Below, piece after piece: positions 53,107-62,272 of a stretch of DNA of 64,000 bases; the stretch's first letter is position 1, and every line of letters starts with the position of its first letter. The notes beneath the pieces were generated by a model that worked only from the letters and a program-made list of their open reading frames with translations, did no database searches and was not told the origin of the DNA. The stretch comes from Burkholderia sp. Bp8992 (GTDB lineage Bacteria > Pseudomonadota > Gammaproteobacteria > Burkholderiales > Burkholderiaceae), in the NCBI RefSeq assembly GCF_003853705.1, contig NZ_QTQI01000020.1:62001-126000 (forward strand). Direction: 5' to 3'. The position numbers and the translations under genes are program-made.

Positions 53107-54297
53107 TTACCCGCCCTGATTCTCGCGAACGATCGCGGCAGCGGCCGTTTCCGCGTCGCTCGCGACGCCGTCGTGCATGCGCGTGCTGACGGCCGGCGTC
53201 GGCGGCTCGCTGTCGAGCGCGTGGCCGTTGCGGTCGTGCGTGTCGACCGTCGCGCGCATCGACAGCCCGACGCGCAGCGGATGCGCGGCGAGATCGCGCG
53301 AATCGAGCGCGATCACGACCGGCACGCGCTGCACGACCTTGATCCAGTTGCCGGCCGCGTTCTGCGACGGCAGCATCGAGAACGCGCTACCCGTGCCGGC
53401 CGAGAAGCCCTGCACGCGGCCGCGATAGGCCACGCGCGAACCATAGAGATCCGACACGACCTCGACCGGCTGCCCGATACGCATGTGACGAATCTGCCCT
53501 TCCTTGAAATTCGCCTCGATCCACAGCTGGTTGAGCTGCACGACCGACATCAGCGGGACACCGGGCCCGACCTGCTGGCCGACCTGCACCGAGCGCTGCC
53601 CGATCGTACCGTCGACGGGCGCGACGATCGTGGTGCGCTTCAGGTTCCGGTATGCGAGCTTGAACTGCGCGGCTGCCTGCACGACAGCCGGGCTCTCGTC
53701 GACGGGCAGCTTGCTGCCGAGTGCGCGCGCTGCGTCGAGCTGGGCCTGCGCGGCCGCGAGGTTCGCCTGCGCGCCGGCCACCGCCGCACGCGCTCGCGCC
53801 AGTTCCTCCGGCGCGACGATCTCGACCGACGCGCCGGAGCGCGCGGCAAGTGCGCGCTGCGCGAGCGACAGGTCGGCACGCCGCGCATTCACGGCCTCGA
53901 CATACATCGTGTTCGAGATCCTGGCGTTCGCGACCTGCCGCACGGCCTGCGCGAGCTGTGCCTTCGCCTGCGCGAACGCGACGGACGCCTCGGTATCGTC
54001 GAGCTTCACGAGCGTCTGCCCGGCGCGCACGGCCTGCGTATCGGCCACCAGCACGTCAGTCACCGCACCGGGGATCTGCGCGGCGACCTGCACGATGCTG
54101 CCCGCGACGTACGCGTCGTCGGTATCTTCGTAGTAGCGGTCGCTCAGCAGCCAGTATGCGATCCACGCGATCGCGGCCAGCAGCACGATCGCGAAGAACA
54201 CGGTGAAGCGCCTGCGGCGCGTCGCGCGGCGCGCGTCGAGTGCCGGGTCGGTATGGGCGGCCGGCGGCGCGGCGGCATGAAGGTTGTCGTGGTGCAT
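53107..54297 (-). CDS. HlyD/EmrA-type membrane fusion protein
   Basis: 396 residues: one N-terminal membrane helix (FTVFFAIVLLAAIAWIAYWLL, about 33-52), biotinyl-lipoyl halves (DAYVAGSIVQVAAQIPGAVTDVLVADTQAVRAGQTLVKLDD and the later VDGTIGQRSVQVGQQVGPGVPL, in parts), and a long coiled coil. Works with the EmrB-type MFS protein (57126) and the outer membrane channel (54297) as a tripartite exporter. Last gene of the rhamnolipid operon; start overlaps the stop of the previous gene by one base (TGATG). Confidence 0.87.
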   Translation of the reverse strand: MHHDNLHAAAPPAAHTDPALDARRATRRRRFTVFFAIVLLAAIAWIAYWLLSDRYYEDTDDAYVAGSIVQVAAQIPGAVTDVLVADTQAVRAGQTLVKLDDTEASVAFAQAKAQLAQAVRQVANARISNTMYVEAVNARRADLSLAQRALAARSGASVEIVAPEELARARAAVAGAQANLAAAQAQLDAARALGSKLPVDESPAVVQAAAQFKLAYRNLKRTTIVAPVDGTIGQRSVQVGQQVGPGVPLMSVVQLNQLWIEANFKEGQIRHMRIGQPVEVVSDLYGSRVAYRGRVQGFSAGTGSAFSMLPSQNAAGNWIKVVQRVPVVIALDSRDLAAHPLRVGLSMRATVDTHDRNGHALDSEPPTPAVSTRMHDGVASDAETAAAAIVRENQGG

Positions 54298-56174
54298 CAG
54301 TCGCTTTGCGTAACGATCAGTCGATCGTGCTGGAACAGGGGGATCGGCTGGGTGACCACCGCGGCCGGCGCCGCAATCGCCGCTGCCGTACGTGCGAGAA
54401 CGGGCGTGTCGCGGGATGCCGCGCCGGAGGCGATCGCACCGGCCGTCGACGGGCGCGCCGCATCGTCACGCCGCGCAAGCGCAGGTACGGGCGCTGGTAC
54501 GGGTGCGGGTGCGACACTCGCCGTGGCTGCGACCTGTGACATGGCGGCATTCCCCGCACGCGCATCGGTCGACTGCCCAGCCGCAACTGCGCGGTTCGCC
54601 GACACGGAAGCCTCCGAAGCCGACGCCCCGCGCCTCGCCGCCCCGCTGCGCGCGCGATGCACGGCCGGCGTCTGGGCCTGCGCTACCGTTGCGCCTGCAT
54701 CGAACCCGCCGCCGAGTGCACCGATCAGCCCCACGCGCAGCGTCCGCTGCCGGCCGAGCAACGCGATCATCTGCGTGCGCTCGTCGATCAGCGTGAGATC
54801 CGCGACATCGACATCCTTCTGCATCAGCACGCCGCGCCGGTGACGGTCGGCCGCGATCTGCACGATCTTCTGCGCGGCCGCGACCGCGTCCTGCTGCTGC
54901 GTCACGAGCGTCTGAGACGTCTGCAGCGACGTGACGAGCTGCGCGACCTGCCCGAGCGCGTCGTCGACGGTCTTGTTGTACAGCCCGATCGCGACGTCGG
55001 CCTGCGCGACATCCGCGCCGAGCTTCGCCTTCAGCCGGCCGCGATCGAAGATCGGCAACGAGATCGCCGGGCCGACGGAGCCGGCAAGCGAATCGCGCGA
55101 GAACAGCGACGCGGGCGTGAGCGCGAACACGCCGCCGAGCGCGACGAGGTTCACGTCCGGATAGAACTGCGCGCGCGTCGAATCGGCATTCGCGAATGCG
55201 GCTTCGACACGCAACCGCGCGGCGACGATATCGGGCCGGCGGCCGAGCAGGTCGGCCGGCAGCCGCGCGGGCACGGCGCCGCCCGCGAACGCGCCGACGC
55301 GCGGCCGCTGCAGCGCGAGCCCGCGCTCGGGGCCGCGGCCCGACAGCACGCCGAGCTGCAGTTGCGCGAGCTTGATCTGCTCGTCGTTCAGCGCGATCTG
55401 TTCGAGCAGCCGGCTGCGCTTGATCGATGCGTCGCTCGCGTCGTACGCGTTGTCGAGGCCGCGCGCGGTGCGCTCGCGCAGCACGGCCGTCACACGCTGG
55501 CTGATCTTCAGCTTCTGCTGCAACAGCTCGCGCGTCGCATACGCCTGGTCGAGCTGGCAGTACACGGTGACGATCGCGACGGCGAGCGTCAGCCGCACCT
55601 GTTCGGCCTCGACGCCCGCCGCGTCGCGCAGCGACATCAGGCTCTTCGTCGCTGCACGGTTCTTGCCCCACAGGTCCAGCTGGTAGTTCAGCCCGACGAA
55701 GATCGACGACGGCGAAACGTTCGGATCACCGAAGATCTGCACCGGCACGCGATAGCCGCCGGCCGTCACGTCGGCGATGTCGCCGGGCTTCGGCATCCGC
55801 GCGCGGCTGACCGTCGCGCCGGCCGTGCCCGTCAGCCCGGTCAGCGAATCGAACTGCTGAAGCTGGGCCTGCGCGATCCGCAACCGCGCCTGTGCGACCT
55901 GCACATCGGGACTGTTCCGCGACGCCTCGGCTACCAGGTCGTCGAGCTGCGGATCCTGCAGCTGCTTCACCCAGTCCGGTGCCGGCCACGCGCCGTTCGC
56001 GCCGGGGCCGGCCGTATGGGCGAGCGCGTCGTCGGCCGGCGCGCGCAGCGACAGCGACGGCAGGAAGCCCGACGGCACGCAGCCGCCCAATGCGAACAGC
56101 ACGGCCACCGCCGCGATCGTCGAGCCGCCCTTCACGCCGCGCGCCGAACCCGCCGCTTTCCTCGATCGCCGCAT
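54297..56174 (-). CDS. NodT/OprM-like outer membrane efflux lipoprotein with long tail
   Basis: 625 residues from ATG 56174. Lipobox ALGGC gives lipidated Cys 32. Two repeated TolC-like domains follow (QLQDPQLDDLVAEASRNSPDVQVAQARLRIAQAQLQQF and ADLLGRRPDIVAARLRVEAAFANADSTRAQFYPDVNL, quoted in parts). The family usually ends near 500; here about 130 further residues rich in Ala, Pro, Arg and Val extend the C terminus. Outer channel of the probable rhamnolipid exporter. Short two-base gap to rhlC. Confidence 0.85.
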   Translation of the reverse strand: MRRSRKAAGSARGVKGGSTIAAVAVLFALGGCVPSGFLPSLSLRAPADDALAHTAGPGANGAWPAPDWVKQLQDPQLDDLVAEASRNSPDVQVAQARLRIAQAQLQQFDSLTGLTGTAGATVSRARMPKPGDIADVTAGGYRVPVQIFGDPNVSPSSIFVGLNYQLDLWGKNRAATKSLMSLRDAAGVEAEQVRLTLAVAIVTVYCQLDQAYATRELLQQKLKISQRVTAVLRERTARGLDNAYDASDASIKRSRLLEQIALNDEQIKLAQLQLGVLSGRGPERGLALQRPRVGAFAGGAVPARLPADLLGRRPDIVAARLRVEAAFANADSTRAQFYPDVNLVALGGVFALTPASLFSRDSLAGSVGPAISLPIFDRGRLKAKLGADVAQADVAIGLYNKTVDDALGQVAQLVTSLQTSQTLVTQQQDAVAAAQKIVQIAADRHRRGVLMQKDVDVADLTLIDERTQMIALLGRQRTLRVGLIGALGGGFDAGATVAQAQTPAVHRARSGAARRGASASEASVSANRAVAAGQSTDARAGNAAMSQVAATASVAPAPVPAPVPALARRDDAARPSTAGAIASGAASRDTPVLARTAAAIAAPAAVVTQPIPLFQHDRLIVTQSD

Positions 56175-56176
56175 CG

Positions 56177-57115
56177 TCACCCCTGCTGAACGCGCTGCGC
56201 ACGCGCGGCCAGACGCGGCCGCGTGCGCTCGAGCGGGCCGAGCCGGCCGAACAGGCCGTCCGCGACGCCGAACAGGATGCCGGCGAGCTTCGCGCGCTTG
56301 TCGCGCTCGACGAGCGCGATCTGCACGACCTGCCACACGGTCAGCAGGTTCGGCACGATCGCCACCGGAAAGCGCAGCCCGTACTGCATCCCGAGCTGCA
56401 CCGCGTTGCGCGCGCTGTAGTAGCGCCGTTGCCACGAATGATTCATCGACGTCATTTCGAAAGGGCCGATCGCGTGCCGCTGCTTCGCGCCGATCCGGTG
56501 CTGCAGCACCAGCGACGGCACGACATAGAGCGGCACGTTTCGCGACAGTGCGCGGAAGCTGTACTCGGTGTCGACGTGATCGATGAACAGCGTCTCGTCG
56601 AAGCGGCCGAGCAGGTCGAACGCGTCGCGCGACACGACGCAGCCCGACGAGATCAGGAATGCGCAGCGCTGCAGCGGCGCGCCCGGCTCGATGCGCAAGC
56701 GGCGCAGCCCGATGCCGTTGGTGGCGAGTTCGGGCAGGAAGCTGCGCGCGTTCTCGTCGAAGATGCGCGGACCGGCCAGGAACGCGCGCCCCGCGAGCCC
56801 CGCGCAGACGTCGCGCATCACCGGGAAATACGCGGCCGGCACCGACGAATCCTGGTCGAACAGCGCGACCGCATCGATACGGTCGCGAAACAGTGCCGCG
56901 AGCCCCGCGTTGTACGCGCCCGCGACGCCGCCGCGATTGCCGTGATGCAGCAGCGCGATGCCTTCCCTGTCGCACAGCTCGCGCGCCCGCGCATCGGGTT
57001 GCGGCGTGTTGTCGACCACGAGCAGCGCGTCGCACGCATGCCGCCACGCGCGGAGCGCGTCGAGCTGCGCTTCGCTCGGGTGATACAGGATCACGAGTGC
57101 GCCGAGTGTCGTCAT
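56177..57115 (-). CDS. rhlC: Rhamnosyltransferase 2
   Basis: 312 residues from ATG 57115. GT2-type fold: ALVILYHPSEAQ, VVDNTP, GVAGAYNAGL, DQDSSVP (metal-binding Asp) and CVVSRDAFDLLGRFDETLFIDHVDTEY. Adds the second rhamnose from dTDP-rhamnose to mono-rhamnolipid. In Burkholderia rhlC lies in one operon with rhlA and rhlB, separated by an MFS gene, as here. Confidence 0.88.
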   Translation of the reverse strand: MTTLGALVILYHPSEAQLDALRAWRHACDALLVVDNTPQPDARARELCDREGIALLHHGNRGGVAGAYNAGLAALFRDRIDAVALFDQDSSVPAAYFPVMRDVCAGLAGRAFLAGPRIFDENARSFLPELATNGIGLRRLRIEPGAPLQRCAFLISSGCVVSRDAFDLLGRFDETLFIDHVDTEYSFRALSRNVPLYVVPSLVLQHRIGAKQRHAIGPFEMTSMNHSWQRRYYSARNAVQLGMQYGLRFPVAIVPNLLTVWQVVQIALVERDKRAKLAGILFGVADGLFGRLGPLERTRPRLAARAQRVQQG

Positions 57116-57125
57116 GGTCTTCTCC

Positions 57126-58721
57126 TCAATGTCCGAACGACGCGGCCGCACCGCGCTTCGGCCGCGTCAGCCACATCATCGCGGCGAGCGCGAGACAGGT
57201 CATGCTCGCCATCCAGAACATGTCGTTGGTCGCCATCATGTACGCCTGCTGCATCACGACCTGGTGCAGCGTCGACAGCTCGCGCACGCCGTCCACGCCC
57301 ATCGCGTTCAGCGCATGCACGAAACGCTGCGTATTGGCCGATGCGTGCGTGACCGATTGCGACACGACGTCGTAGTGATAGGTCGCGCGGTTTTCCCACA
57401 GCGTCACGCTCATCGCGGTGCCGAACGCGGCGGACAGCGTGCGCAGGAAGTTCGACAGGCTCGATGCGGCGGCGAGCCGGTCGTCGGGAATCCGCGACAG
57501 CGTCGCGGCGGTCAGCGGAATGAAGAAGCACGGCAGCCCGATCCCCTGGATCAGCCCGGGTGCGGCGATCTGCGCGAACGTCATCTTCAGCGTGAAATGC
57601 GCATCCCACGCGAGCACGGCCGCGAACACGAGGAAACCGAACGTCGCGAGCACGCGCGCGTCGAAACGGTGCGCATGAATCCCGACGAGAATCGAGAACA
57701 CGAGTGCGAGCACGCCGAGCGACGCAGTCGCGAGCCCCGCATGAAACGCGTTGTAGCCCATCACGGCCTGCATCCACAGCGGGAACACGACGCCGACCAC
57801 CGAGAAGCTCATCATCCCGAGCGAGATGATCAGCACGCAGAACGAGAACGTGCGGTCGCGAAACAGGCTGAGATCGACGACGGGATGCGCCTCGCCCGCC
57901 TCCCAGATCAGCAGCGACACGATCGCGAGCGTCGCGACCACCGCGAGCGTGACGATCAGCGGCGAGCCGAACCAGCCGCGATCGTGGCCGAGGTCGAGCA
58001 TCGCCTGCAGCGAGCCGACGCCGATCACGAGCAGCACGATGCCCGGCACGTCGACCGGGCCGGCCACGCCGCGCTGCGCGTCGGGTCGCAGCATCGCGGT
58101 GCACACCGCGAACGAGAACAGCCCGATCGGCAAGTTGATCAGGAAAATCCACGGCCACGAGAAGTTGTCGACGATCCAGCCGCCGACCACCGGCCCGAAG
58201 ATCGGCGCAAGCAGCACCGTCATCGCCCACAGCGCGAGCGCGATCGTGCGCTTGTCCGGCGGAAAGGCGCGCAGCAGGATCGTCTGCGACAGCGGCACCA
58301 TCGGCCCCGAGCACAGCCCCTGCAGCGCGCGGCAGATCACCAGCACGTGCAGGTCGCGCGCGAGCCCGCAGAGCAGCGATGTCAGCGTGAACAGCAGCAC
58401 CGCGCCGACGAACAGCCGCAGCTCGCCGACGCGGCGCGCGAGCCAGCCCGTCAGCGGCACCGCGATCGCGGCCGCGACCGAGTACGAGCTGATCACCCAC
58501 GTGCCCTGGCTGTTCGATACGCCGAGGCTGCCGGAGATCGCCGGCACCGCGACGTTCGTCACGGTCGAGTCGAGCACCTCGATGAAGGTCGCGAGCGACA
58601 GCGCGAATGTCAGCAGCGCGAGCCGGATGCCGCGCACCGGCTGCGCGGCAGGCGCGGGCGCCGGCACGTCGAATGCGGACGGCGCGACGGGCCCGTCGTG
58701 AAGCGGCGATGCGGTGCTCAT
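57126..58721 (-). CDS. EmrB/QacA-type MFS exporter (rhl operon)
   Basis: 531 residues from ATG 58721, about 14 hydrophobic segments (DHA2 family). Signature segments: FIEVLDSTVTNVAVPAISGSLGVS and WVISSYSVAAAIAVPLTGWLA in the first third, GPVVGGWIVDNFSWPWIFLINLPIG in the middle. Likely exports rhamnolipid together with the HlyD-type and NodT-type proteins encoded further down. It overlaps rhlB by four bases. Confidence 0.87.
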   Translation of the reverse strand: MSTASPLHDGPVAPSAFDVPAPAPAAQPVRGIRLALLTFALSLATFIEVLDSTVTNVAVPAISGSLGVSNSQGTWVISSYSVAAAIAVPLTGWLARRVGELRLFVGAVLLFTLTSLLCGLARDLHVLVICRALQGLCSGPMVPLSQTILLRAFPPDKRTIALALWAMTVLLAPIFGPVVGGWIVDNFSWPWIFLINLPIGLFSFAVCTAMLRPDAQRGVAGPVDVPGIVLLVIGVGSLQAMLDLGHDRGWFGSPLIVTLAVVATLAIVSLLIWEAGEAHPVVDLSLFRDRTFSFCVLIISLGMMSFSVVGVVFPLWMQAVMGYNAFHAGLATASLGVLALVFSILVGIHAHRFDARVLATFGFLVFAAVLAWDAHFTLKMTFAQIAAPGLIQGIGLPCFFIPLTAATLSRIPDDRLAAASSLSNFLRTLSAAFGTAMSVTLWENRATYHYDVVSQSVTHASANTQRFVHALNAMGVDGVRELSTLHQVVMQQAYMMATNDMFWMASMTCLALAAMMWLTRPKRGAAASFGH

Positions 58722-60001
58722 GCGCCGGCCGCCGCGAAATCGGCCCGTGCTGCCACGCGCCCGCGCACCGGCACGAACCGTTCGATGAAATCGGCGGCCG
58801 CCTCGCAGCCGTCCGGCGCGGCCGCGAGCAGCGCGCGCGTGCGCTCCGCATGCACCGCGAACGCCGGTTCGTCGAGCACGTGTGCGAGCGCCGCGCCGAG
58901 CCGTGCGCCGTCGACCGGGCCATCGACGCGCACGCCGCAGCCGTTCGCGACGACGCGTTGCGCGTTGTCGAACTGGTCGTGCGCGAACGGCGTGACGACC
59001 TGCACGATCCCGGCTTCGCACGCGAGCGCCGCGGTGCCGATCCCGCCGTGATGCACGAGCGCGCGGCAACGCGGCAGCAAGGTGCGCATCGGCACGAAGC
59101 GGCGCACGAGCAGCCGGTCATCGTCCGGCGTCGCAGCGTGCGGCGTCAGCAGGATCCCGCGCGCGCCGGTCGCGCGCAGCGCGTGCGCCACCGCGCGCGC
59201 GTATGCCGCGTGATCGACGCGTGTCGAACCGGCCGTGAACACGACCGGGGGCTCACCGGCCGCGAGAAACGCATCGAGTGCCACATCATCGTCAGGTGTC
59301 TCAATATCGTTGAACAGCGGAAAGCCGCTTTGCAGATGGTTCGACGGCCAGTCGGGCTGAGGCGGCGCGAACCAGCCGGGAAACAGGCACAGCACGCCAT
59401 CGGTCGAATGCAGCCAGCGGCCGAGCACGCGCCGCGCGGGCGCGAGCCCGAGATCGCGGCGCACCGCGTTGAGCGCCGGGCCGCACACGCGATCGAGCAC
59501 CTGCCGCTCGATCAGCGTCATCAGCGCCGATTTCACCGGCAGCGGCCAGCGCGCGGGAATCGTCAGGCGCGGGTGCGTGGGCGGCGCATGCGCGGACAGC
59601 AGCGTCGACGGCGACACCTGCACCGACACGTACGGCGTGCCGTGCCGCTCCTGCATGAAGCGCGCAGAGAACGCCCACAGCGTGCCGACGAGCACCGTGT
59701 CGGCATCGGTCAGCGCGTGCAGCGTGTCGTAGTGGGCGCGCAGCGTCGGGGCGATCACCTGCCACAGCGTGCGGAACGACGTGCGCGGATCCCACAGCGC
59801 CGGGTTCTCCATCGCGGCGTCGTATTCGGCCGCGGTACCGACCGGCACGAACGCGAACCCGCAGCGGCGCACGGCCGCCTCGAACGGCGCGTGCGTGCAG
59901 AACACGACGTCGTGACCGCGCGCCGCGAGCGTGCGCGCAACGCCGAGCAACGGATGCACGTCGCCCGCCGAGCCGATCGCGGTCACGATCATCTTCGCCA
60001 T
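58718..60001 (-). CDS. rhlB: Rhamnosyltransferase 1 subunit B
   Basis: 427 residues from ATG 60001. GT1-type glycosyltransferase: N-terminal TAIGSAGDVHPLLGVARTLAARGHDV and C-terminal nucleotide-sugar site LVHHGGIGTAALACEAGIVQVVTPFAHDQFDNAQRV. Joins dTDP-rhamnose to the hydroxyalkanoyl-hydroxyalkanoate made by RhlA, giving mono-rhamnolipid. Confidence 0.9.
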   Translation of the reverse strand: MAKMIVTAIGSAGDVHPLLGVARTLAARGHDVVFCTHAPFEAAVRRCGFAFVPVGTAAEYDAAMENPALWDPRTSFRTLWQVIAPTLRAHYDTLHALTDADTVLVGTLWAFSARFMQERHGTPYVSVQVSPSTLLSAHAPPTHPRLTIPARWPLPVKSALMTLIERQVLDRVCGPALNAVRRDLGLAPARRVLGRWLHSTDGVLCLFPGWFAPPQPDWPSNHLQSGFPLFNDIETPDDDVALDAFLAAGEPPVVFTAGSTRVDHAAYARAVAHALRATGARGILLTPHAATPDDDRLLVRRFVPMRTLLPRCRALVHHGGIGTAALACEAGIVQVVTPFAHDQFDNAQRVVANGCGVRVDGPVDGARLGAALAHVLDEPAFAVHAERTRALLAAAPDGCEAAADFIERFVPVRGRVAARADFAAAGA

Positions 60002-60018
60002 CGCGCGCCTCGCGGGAA

Positions 60019-60588
60019 TCAGTAGAAGCCGGGAATCAGCGCCGCCACTTCGCGGCGGTACTGCGCGTACGCCGGCCCGAAATACCCGGTCAGCCAGCTT
60101 TCCTCGACGCGCACCTTGTACGCGAGCGACGCGAACACGAGCAGCACGCCGATCGCGCCGCGCCATTCGCCGCCGATCAGCGCGGCGCCGACGAGCGCAA
60201 TCAGGCAGCCCGTATAGATCGGGTGACGCACGAGCGCATACGGCCCCGTGCGGACAAGTTCGTGGTCTTCCTTCAGCGTGACCGACACGCTCCAGTTCGT
60301 GCCGAGATGCAGCCGCGCCCAGACCGAGAACAACAGTCCGGCCACCAGCACCGCGAGCCCGCACTGCGCCTGCAGCCCGAAGCGCTGCCAGTCGGGCACG
60401 AGCGCCTGCCACGACGGATCGGGCAGGATGATCAGTGCGCCGCCGACGATCAGCGGAATCGACTGCAGCGTGCGCGAGCGCGATGCTTCCTTGCGCACGG
60501 TCGTCTTCACGCCCTGCGACGTGGCGATCCAGTAGGCGAGCCATGCGGCCCACGGAACGACGATGGCGATGGTCTGAACGATATTCAC
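60019..60588 (-). CDS. Isoprenylcysteine-methyltransferase-like membrane protein
   Basis: 189 residues from a GTG at 60588 (NIVQTIAIVVPW). Four to five membrane helices and the ICMT-type motif HELVRTGPYALVRHPIYTG with a downstream EESWLTGYFGPAYAQY. Such proteins use S-adenosylmethionine to methylate a small or lipid substrate at the membrane. It lies between rhlA and rhlB, 17 bases before rhlB, so it may modify rhamnolipid or its precursor, or only help membrane assembly. No known step of the pathway needs it. Confidence 0.8.
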   Translation of the reverse strand: MNIVQTIAIVVPWAAWLAYWIATSQGVKTTVRKEASRSRTLQSIPLIVGGALIILPDPSWQALVPDWQRFGLQAQCGLAVLVAGLLFSVWARLHLGTNWSVSVTLKEDHELVRTGPYALVRHPIYTGCLIALVGAALIGGEWRGAIGVLLVFASLAYKVRVEESWLTGYFGPAYAQYRREVAALIPGFY

Positions 60589-60655
60589 GGCTGGCCTGCC
60601 TCGTTGGGATGGGAATCGGGATGCGCGGGATGGACCCGCGGCACGACGGTGGGCG

Positions 60656-61552
60656 TCACGACGACAGCGCGTGCATCGGCACGCACGCATGCGCGGCTGC
60701 ACGCGCCATGCCGGCCGCGACGGGCGCCTCGCCGCAGAAGAAGTCGAGTAGCGCGGCGCGCGTGTATTCGCGCTGCGCGCGGCCTTCGATGTCGAGGAAA
60801 TGGCCGGCATCCGGCACCGTCGCGAACCGCGCGCGCGGCACGTGTGCGCCGAGCTGGCGCACGTCGGCCGGCGTCGTGTATTCGTCGCGCTCGCCGTTCA
60901 GGAACAGCAGCTCGCAGCCGATGTTCGAGAACTCGCTGAAGTAGCGCTCCGGCTGAAGCGACAGGATCTGGTCGACGTGGAACGCGACCTGGTCCTGCTC
61001 GTCGCGCGGCAGGCGCGTGAGATAGCGGTAGTTGTACAGCTTCATGATGCGCGGCAGGTAGCGGCCGACGGTGTCGTTCAGCAGCTGCGCGGCCTTCAGG
61101 TTCTCGCCGGCCGCGATGTGGTCGCGGGCACGCGTCACGTAGTCGACCATCGCGTCGTTCAGGAACGGCGAGAACGAGCAGATCGCCGCGCGCCGCACGC
61201 TCGGGCAGCCGCGCGCGAGCGCGAACAGCGATGCGACGCCGCCCCACGACACCGACACGAGAAACGCCGGCGCGAAATGCTCGACCAGGTACTGCAGGAT
61301 CGCGGCCTCGTCGTCCTTGGTCAGGATGTAGCAGCCCGGGTTGTGCTGGCGTGACTGGCCCGCATACGGCAGGTCGAAGCAGATCGTGTTCATCCGCTCG
61401 CCGAGGTACTGGACGGTCTGCCCGAACGACGCCGTCGTCGCGAGCGCGCCGTTGACGAGCATCGCGGTGTCGAACGCCGGGTCGAACACGTTCCGTTCGA
61501 CGTAGACCTTCAGACCATTCGGTAGCGGGACCACGTGTTTTTCGGTCGGCAT
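60656..61552 (-). CDS. rhlA: RhlA, 3-hydroxyacyl-ACP O-3-hydroxyacyltransferase
   Basis: 298 residues from ATG 61552. Alpha/beta hydrolase fold with the nucleophile Ser 102 in VSVSWGGVAS; Asp and His in ERDEYTTP and DAGHFLDIEG complete the triad. Joins two 3-hydroxyacyl groups from ACP into HAA, the lipid part of rhamnolipids. First gene of the seven-gene minus-strand run. An AT-rich upstream region of about 640 bases separates it from the bet operator. Confidence 0.9.
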   Translation of the reverse strand: MPTEKHVVPLPNGLKVYVERNVFDPAFDTAMLVNGALATTASFGQTVQYLGERMNTICFDLPYAGQSRQHNPGCYILTKDDEAAILQYLVEHFAPAFLVSVSWGGVASLFALARGCPSVRRAAICSFSPFLNDAMVDYVTRARDHIAAGENLKAAQLLNDTVGRYLPRIMKLYNYRYLTRLPRDEQDQVAFHVDQILSLQPERYFSEFSNIGCELLFLNGERDEYTTPADVRQLGAHVPRARFATVPDAGHFLDIEGRAQREYTRAALLDFFCGEAPVAAGMARAAAHACVPMHALSS

Positions 61553-62190
61553 CGTCGTTCTCCGGTGAATGCGGCGTCTCGACGTCGCGGCATGCTGCAG
61601 GTGCGCAATGACAGGTGACGGCCTCGTGCGCGGTTCGTCATCGCGCCCATTGCCGACGCACCGCGGAAAATGCCGGCGGTGCCCATTCATTCCTCATGGT
61701 GCGGCGCCATACTAATACGGTCGATATTACTTACTCAAGTCATTCCAAAAATCCTTCTACTCGGTCCGGAAATACGTCGAATTCAAATTTATTTATCGAT
61801 TTCTATGGTAGGAGGAATCTCAAAAGAGAGGATCGCAATCGTTTGCGAGCAATCCGCTCCAGCGTTCATAAAACACGAATTATCATTAATATTCAATATG
61901 TTACCTAGTTTAAATCGCCTGATTGAAACGGTTTCTAGAAAATTGAACACCTTCACAATCCGATTTTACGATTTCATATCGTGAATAATTTTGCAGAACT
62001 CGACAGTCTCTCTGTTTGTAATGAAACCGAGCGCGGAAATGGTCCTCCGCATTGCGTCACATCTTCACGAATCGTTTTAAACAGATTCAAACTTAATTAA
62101 CCTTCTTTCAATCGTTTTTCCGCACCTGCACATGGCTCCGGACGGGAGGAATCCTCCCCCGTTTAGAACGCGGCATCCTGTTCGACCCGC
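61553..62190. other. AT-rich upstream region of rhlA
   Basis: About 640 bases, strongly AT-rich from about 61690, in sharp contrast to the surrounding GC-rich genes. Two short overlapping frames (61615-61908, 61670-61984) have no recognisable features or ribosome sites and are not annotated. The region must hold the rhlA promoter; no clear lux-type box is seen. Small inverted repeats occur (for example TTCTAGAA near 61934). Confidence 0.6.
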
Positions 62191-62220
62191 TTTTTTATTG
62201 ATTGAACGATCAATAAAAAA
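62191..62220. promoter_or_regulatory. BetI operator-like palindrome
   Basis: Perfect 12-base arms TTTTTTATTGAT and ATCAATAAAAAA around a six-base centre TGAACG. The core ATTGATTGAACGATCAAT resembles the known BetI operator with its TTGAACG centre. It lies 53 bases before betI, where BetI would repress its own operon until choline is present. Confidence 0.75.
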
Positions 62221-62272
62221 CCGCTAAGCTCTCGACTTCCATGGACGGCCCGTCCGGGCGAAGGGAGTCGCG

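Noticed and set aside
51679-54843. Plus-strand frame of about 1050 codons opposite fdhA, the HlyD-type gene and part of the NodT-type gene
   Set aside because: Same GC-driven antisense effect; crosses a terminator and three genes.
61615-61984. Two overlapping short plus-strand frames in the AT-rich region
   Set aside because: No ribosome site, no recognisable features, overlapping each other; treated as non-coding.
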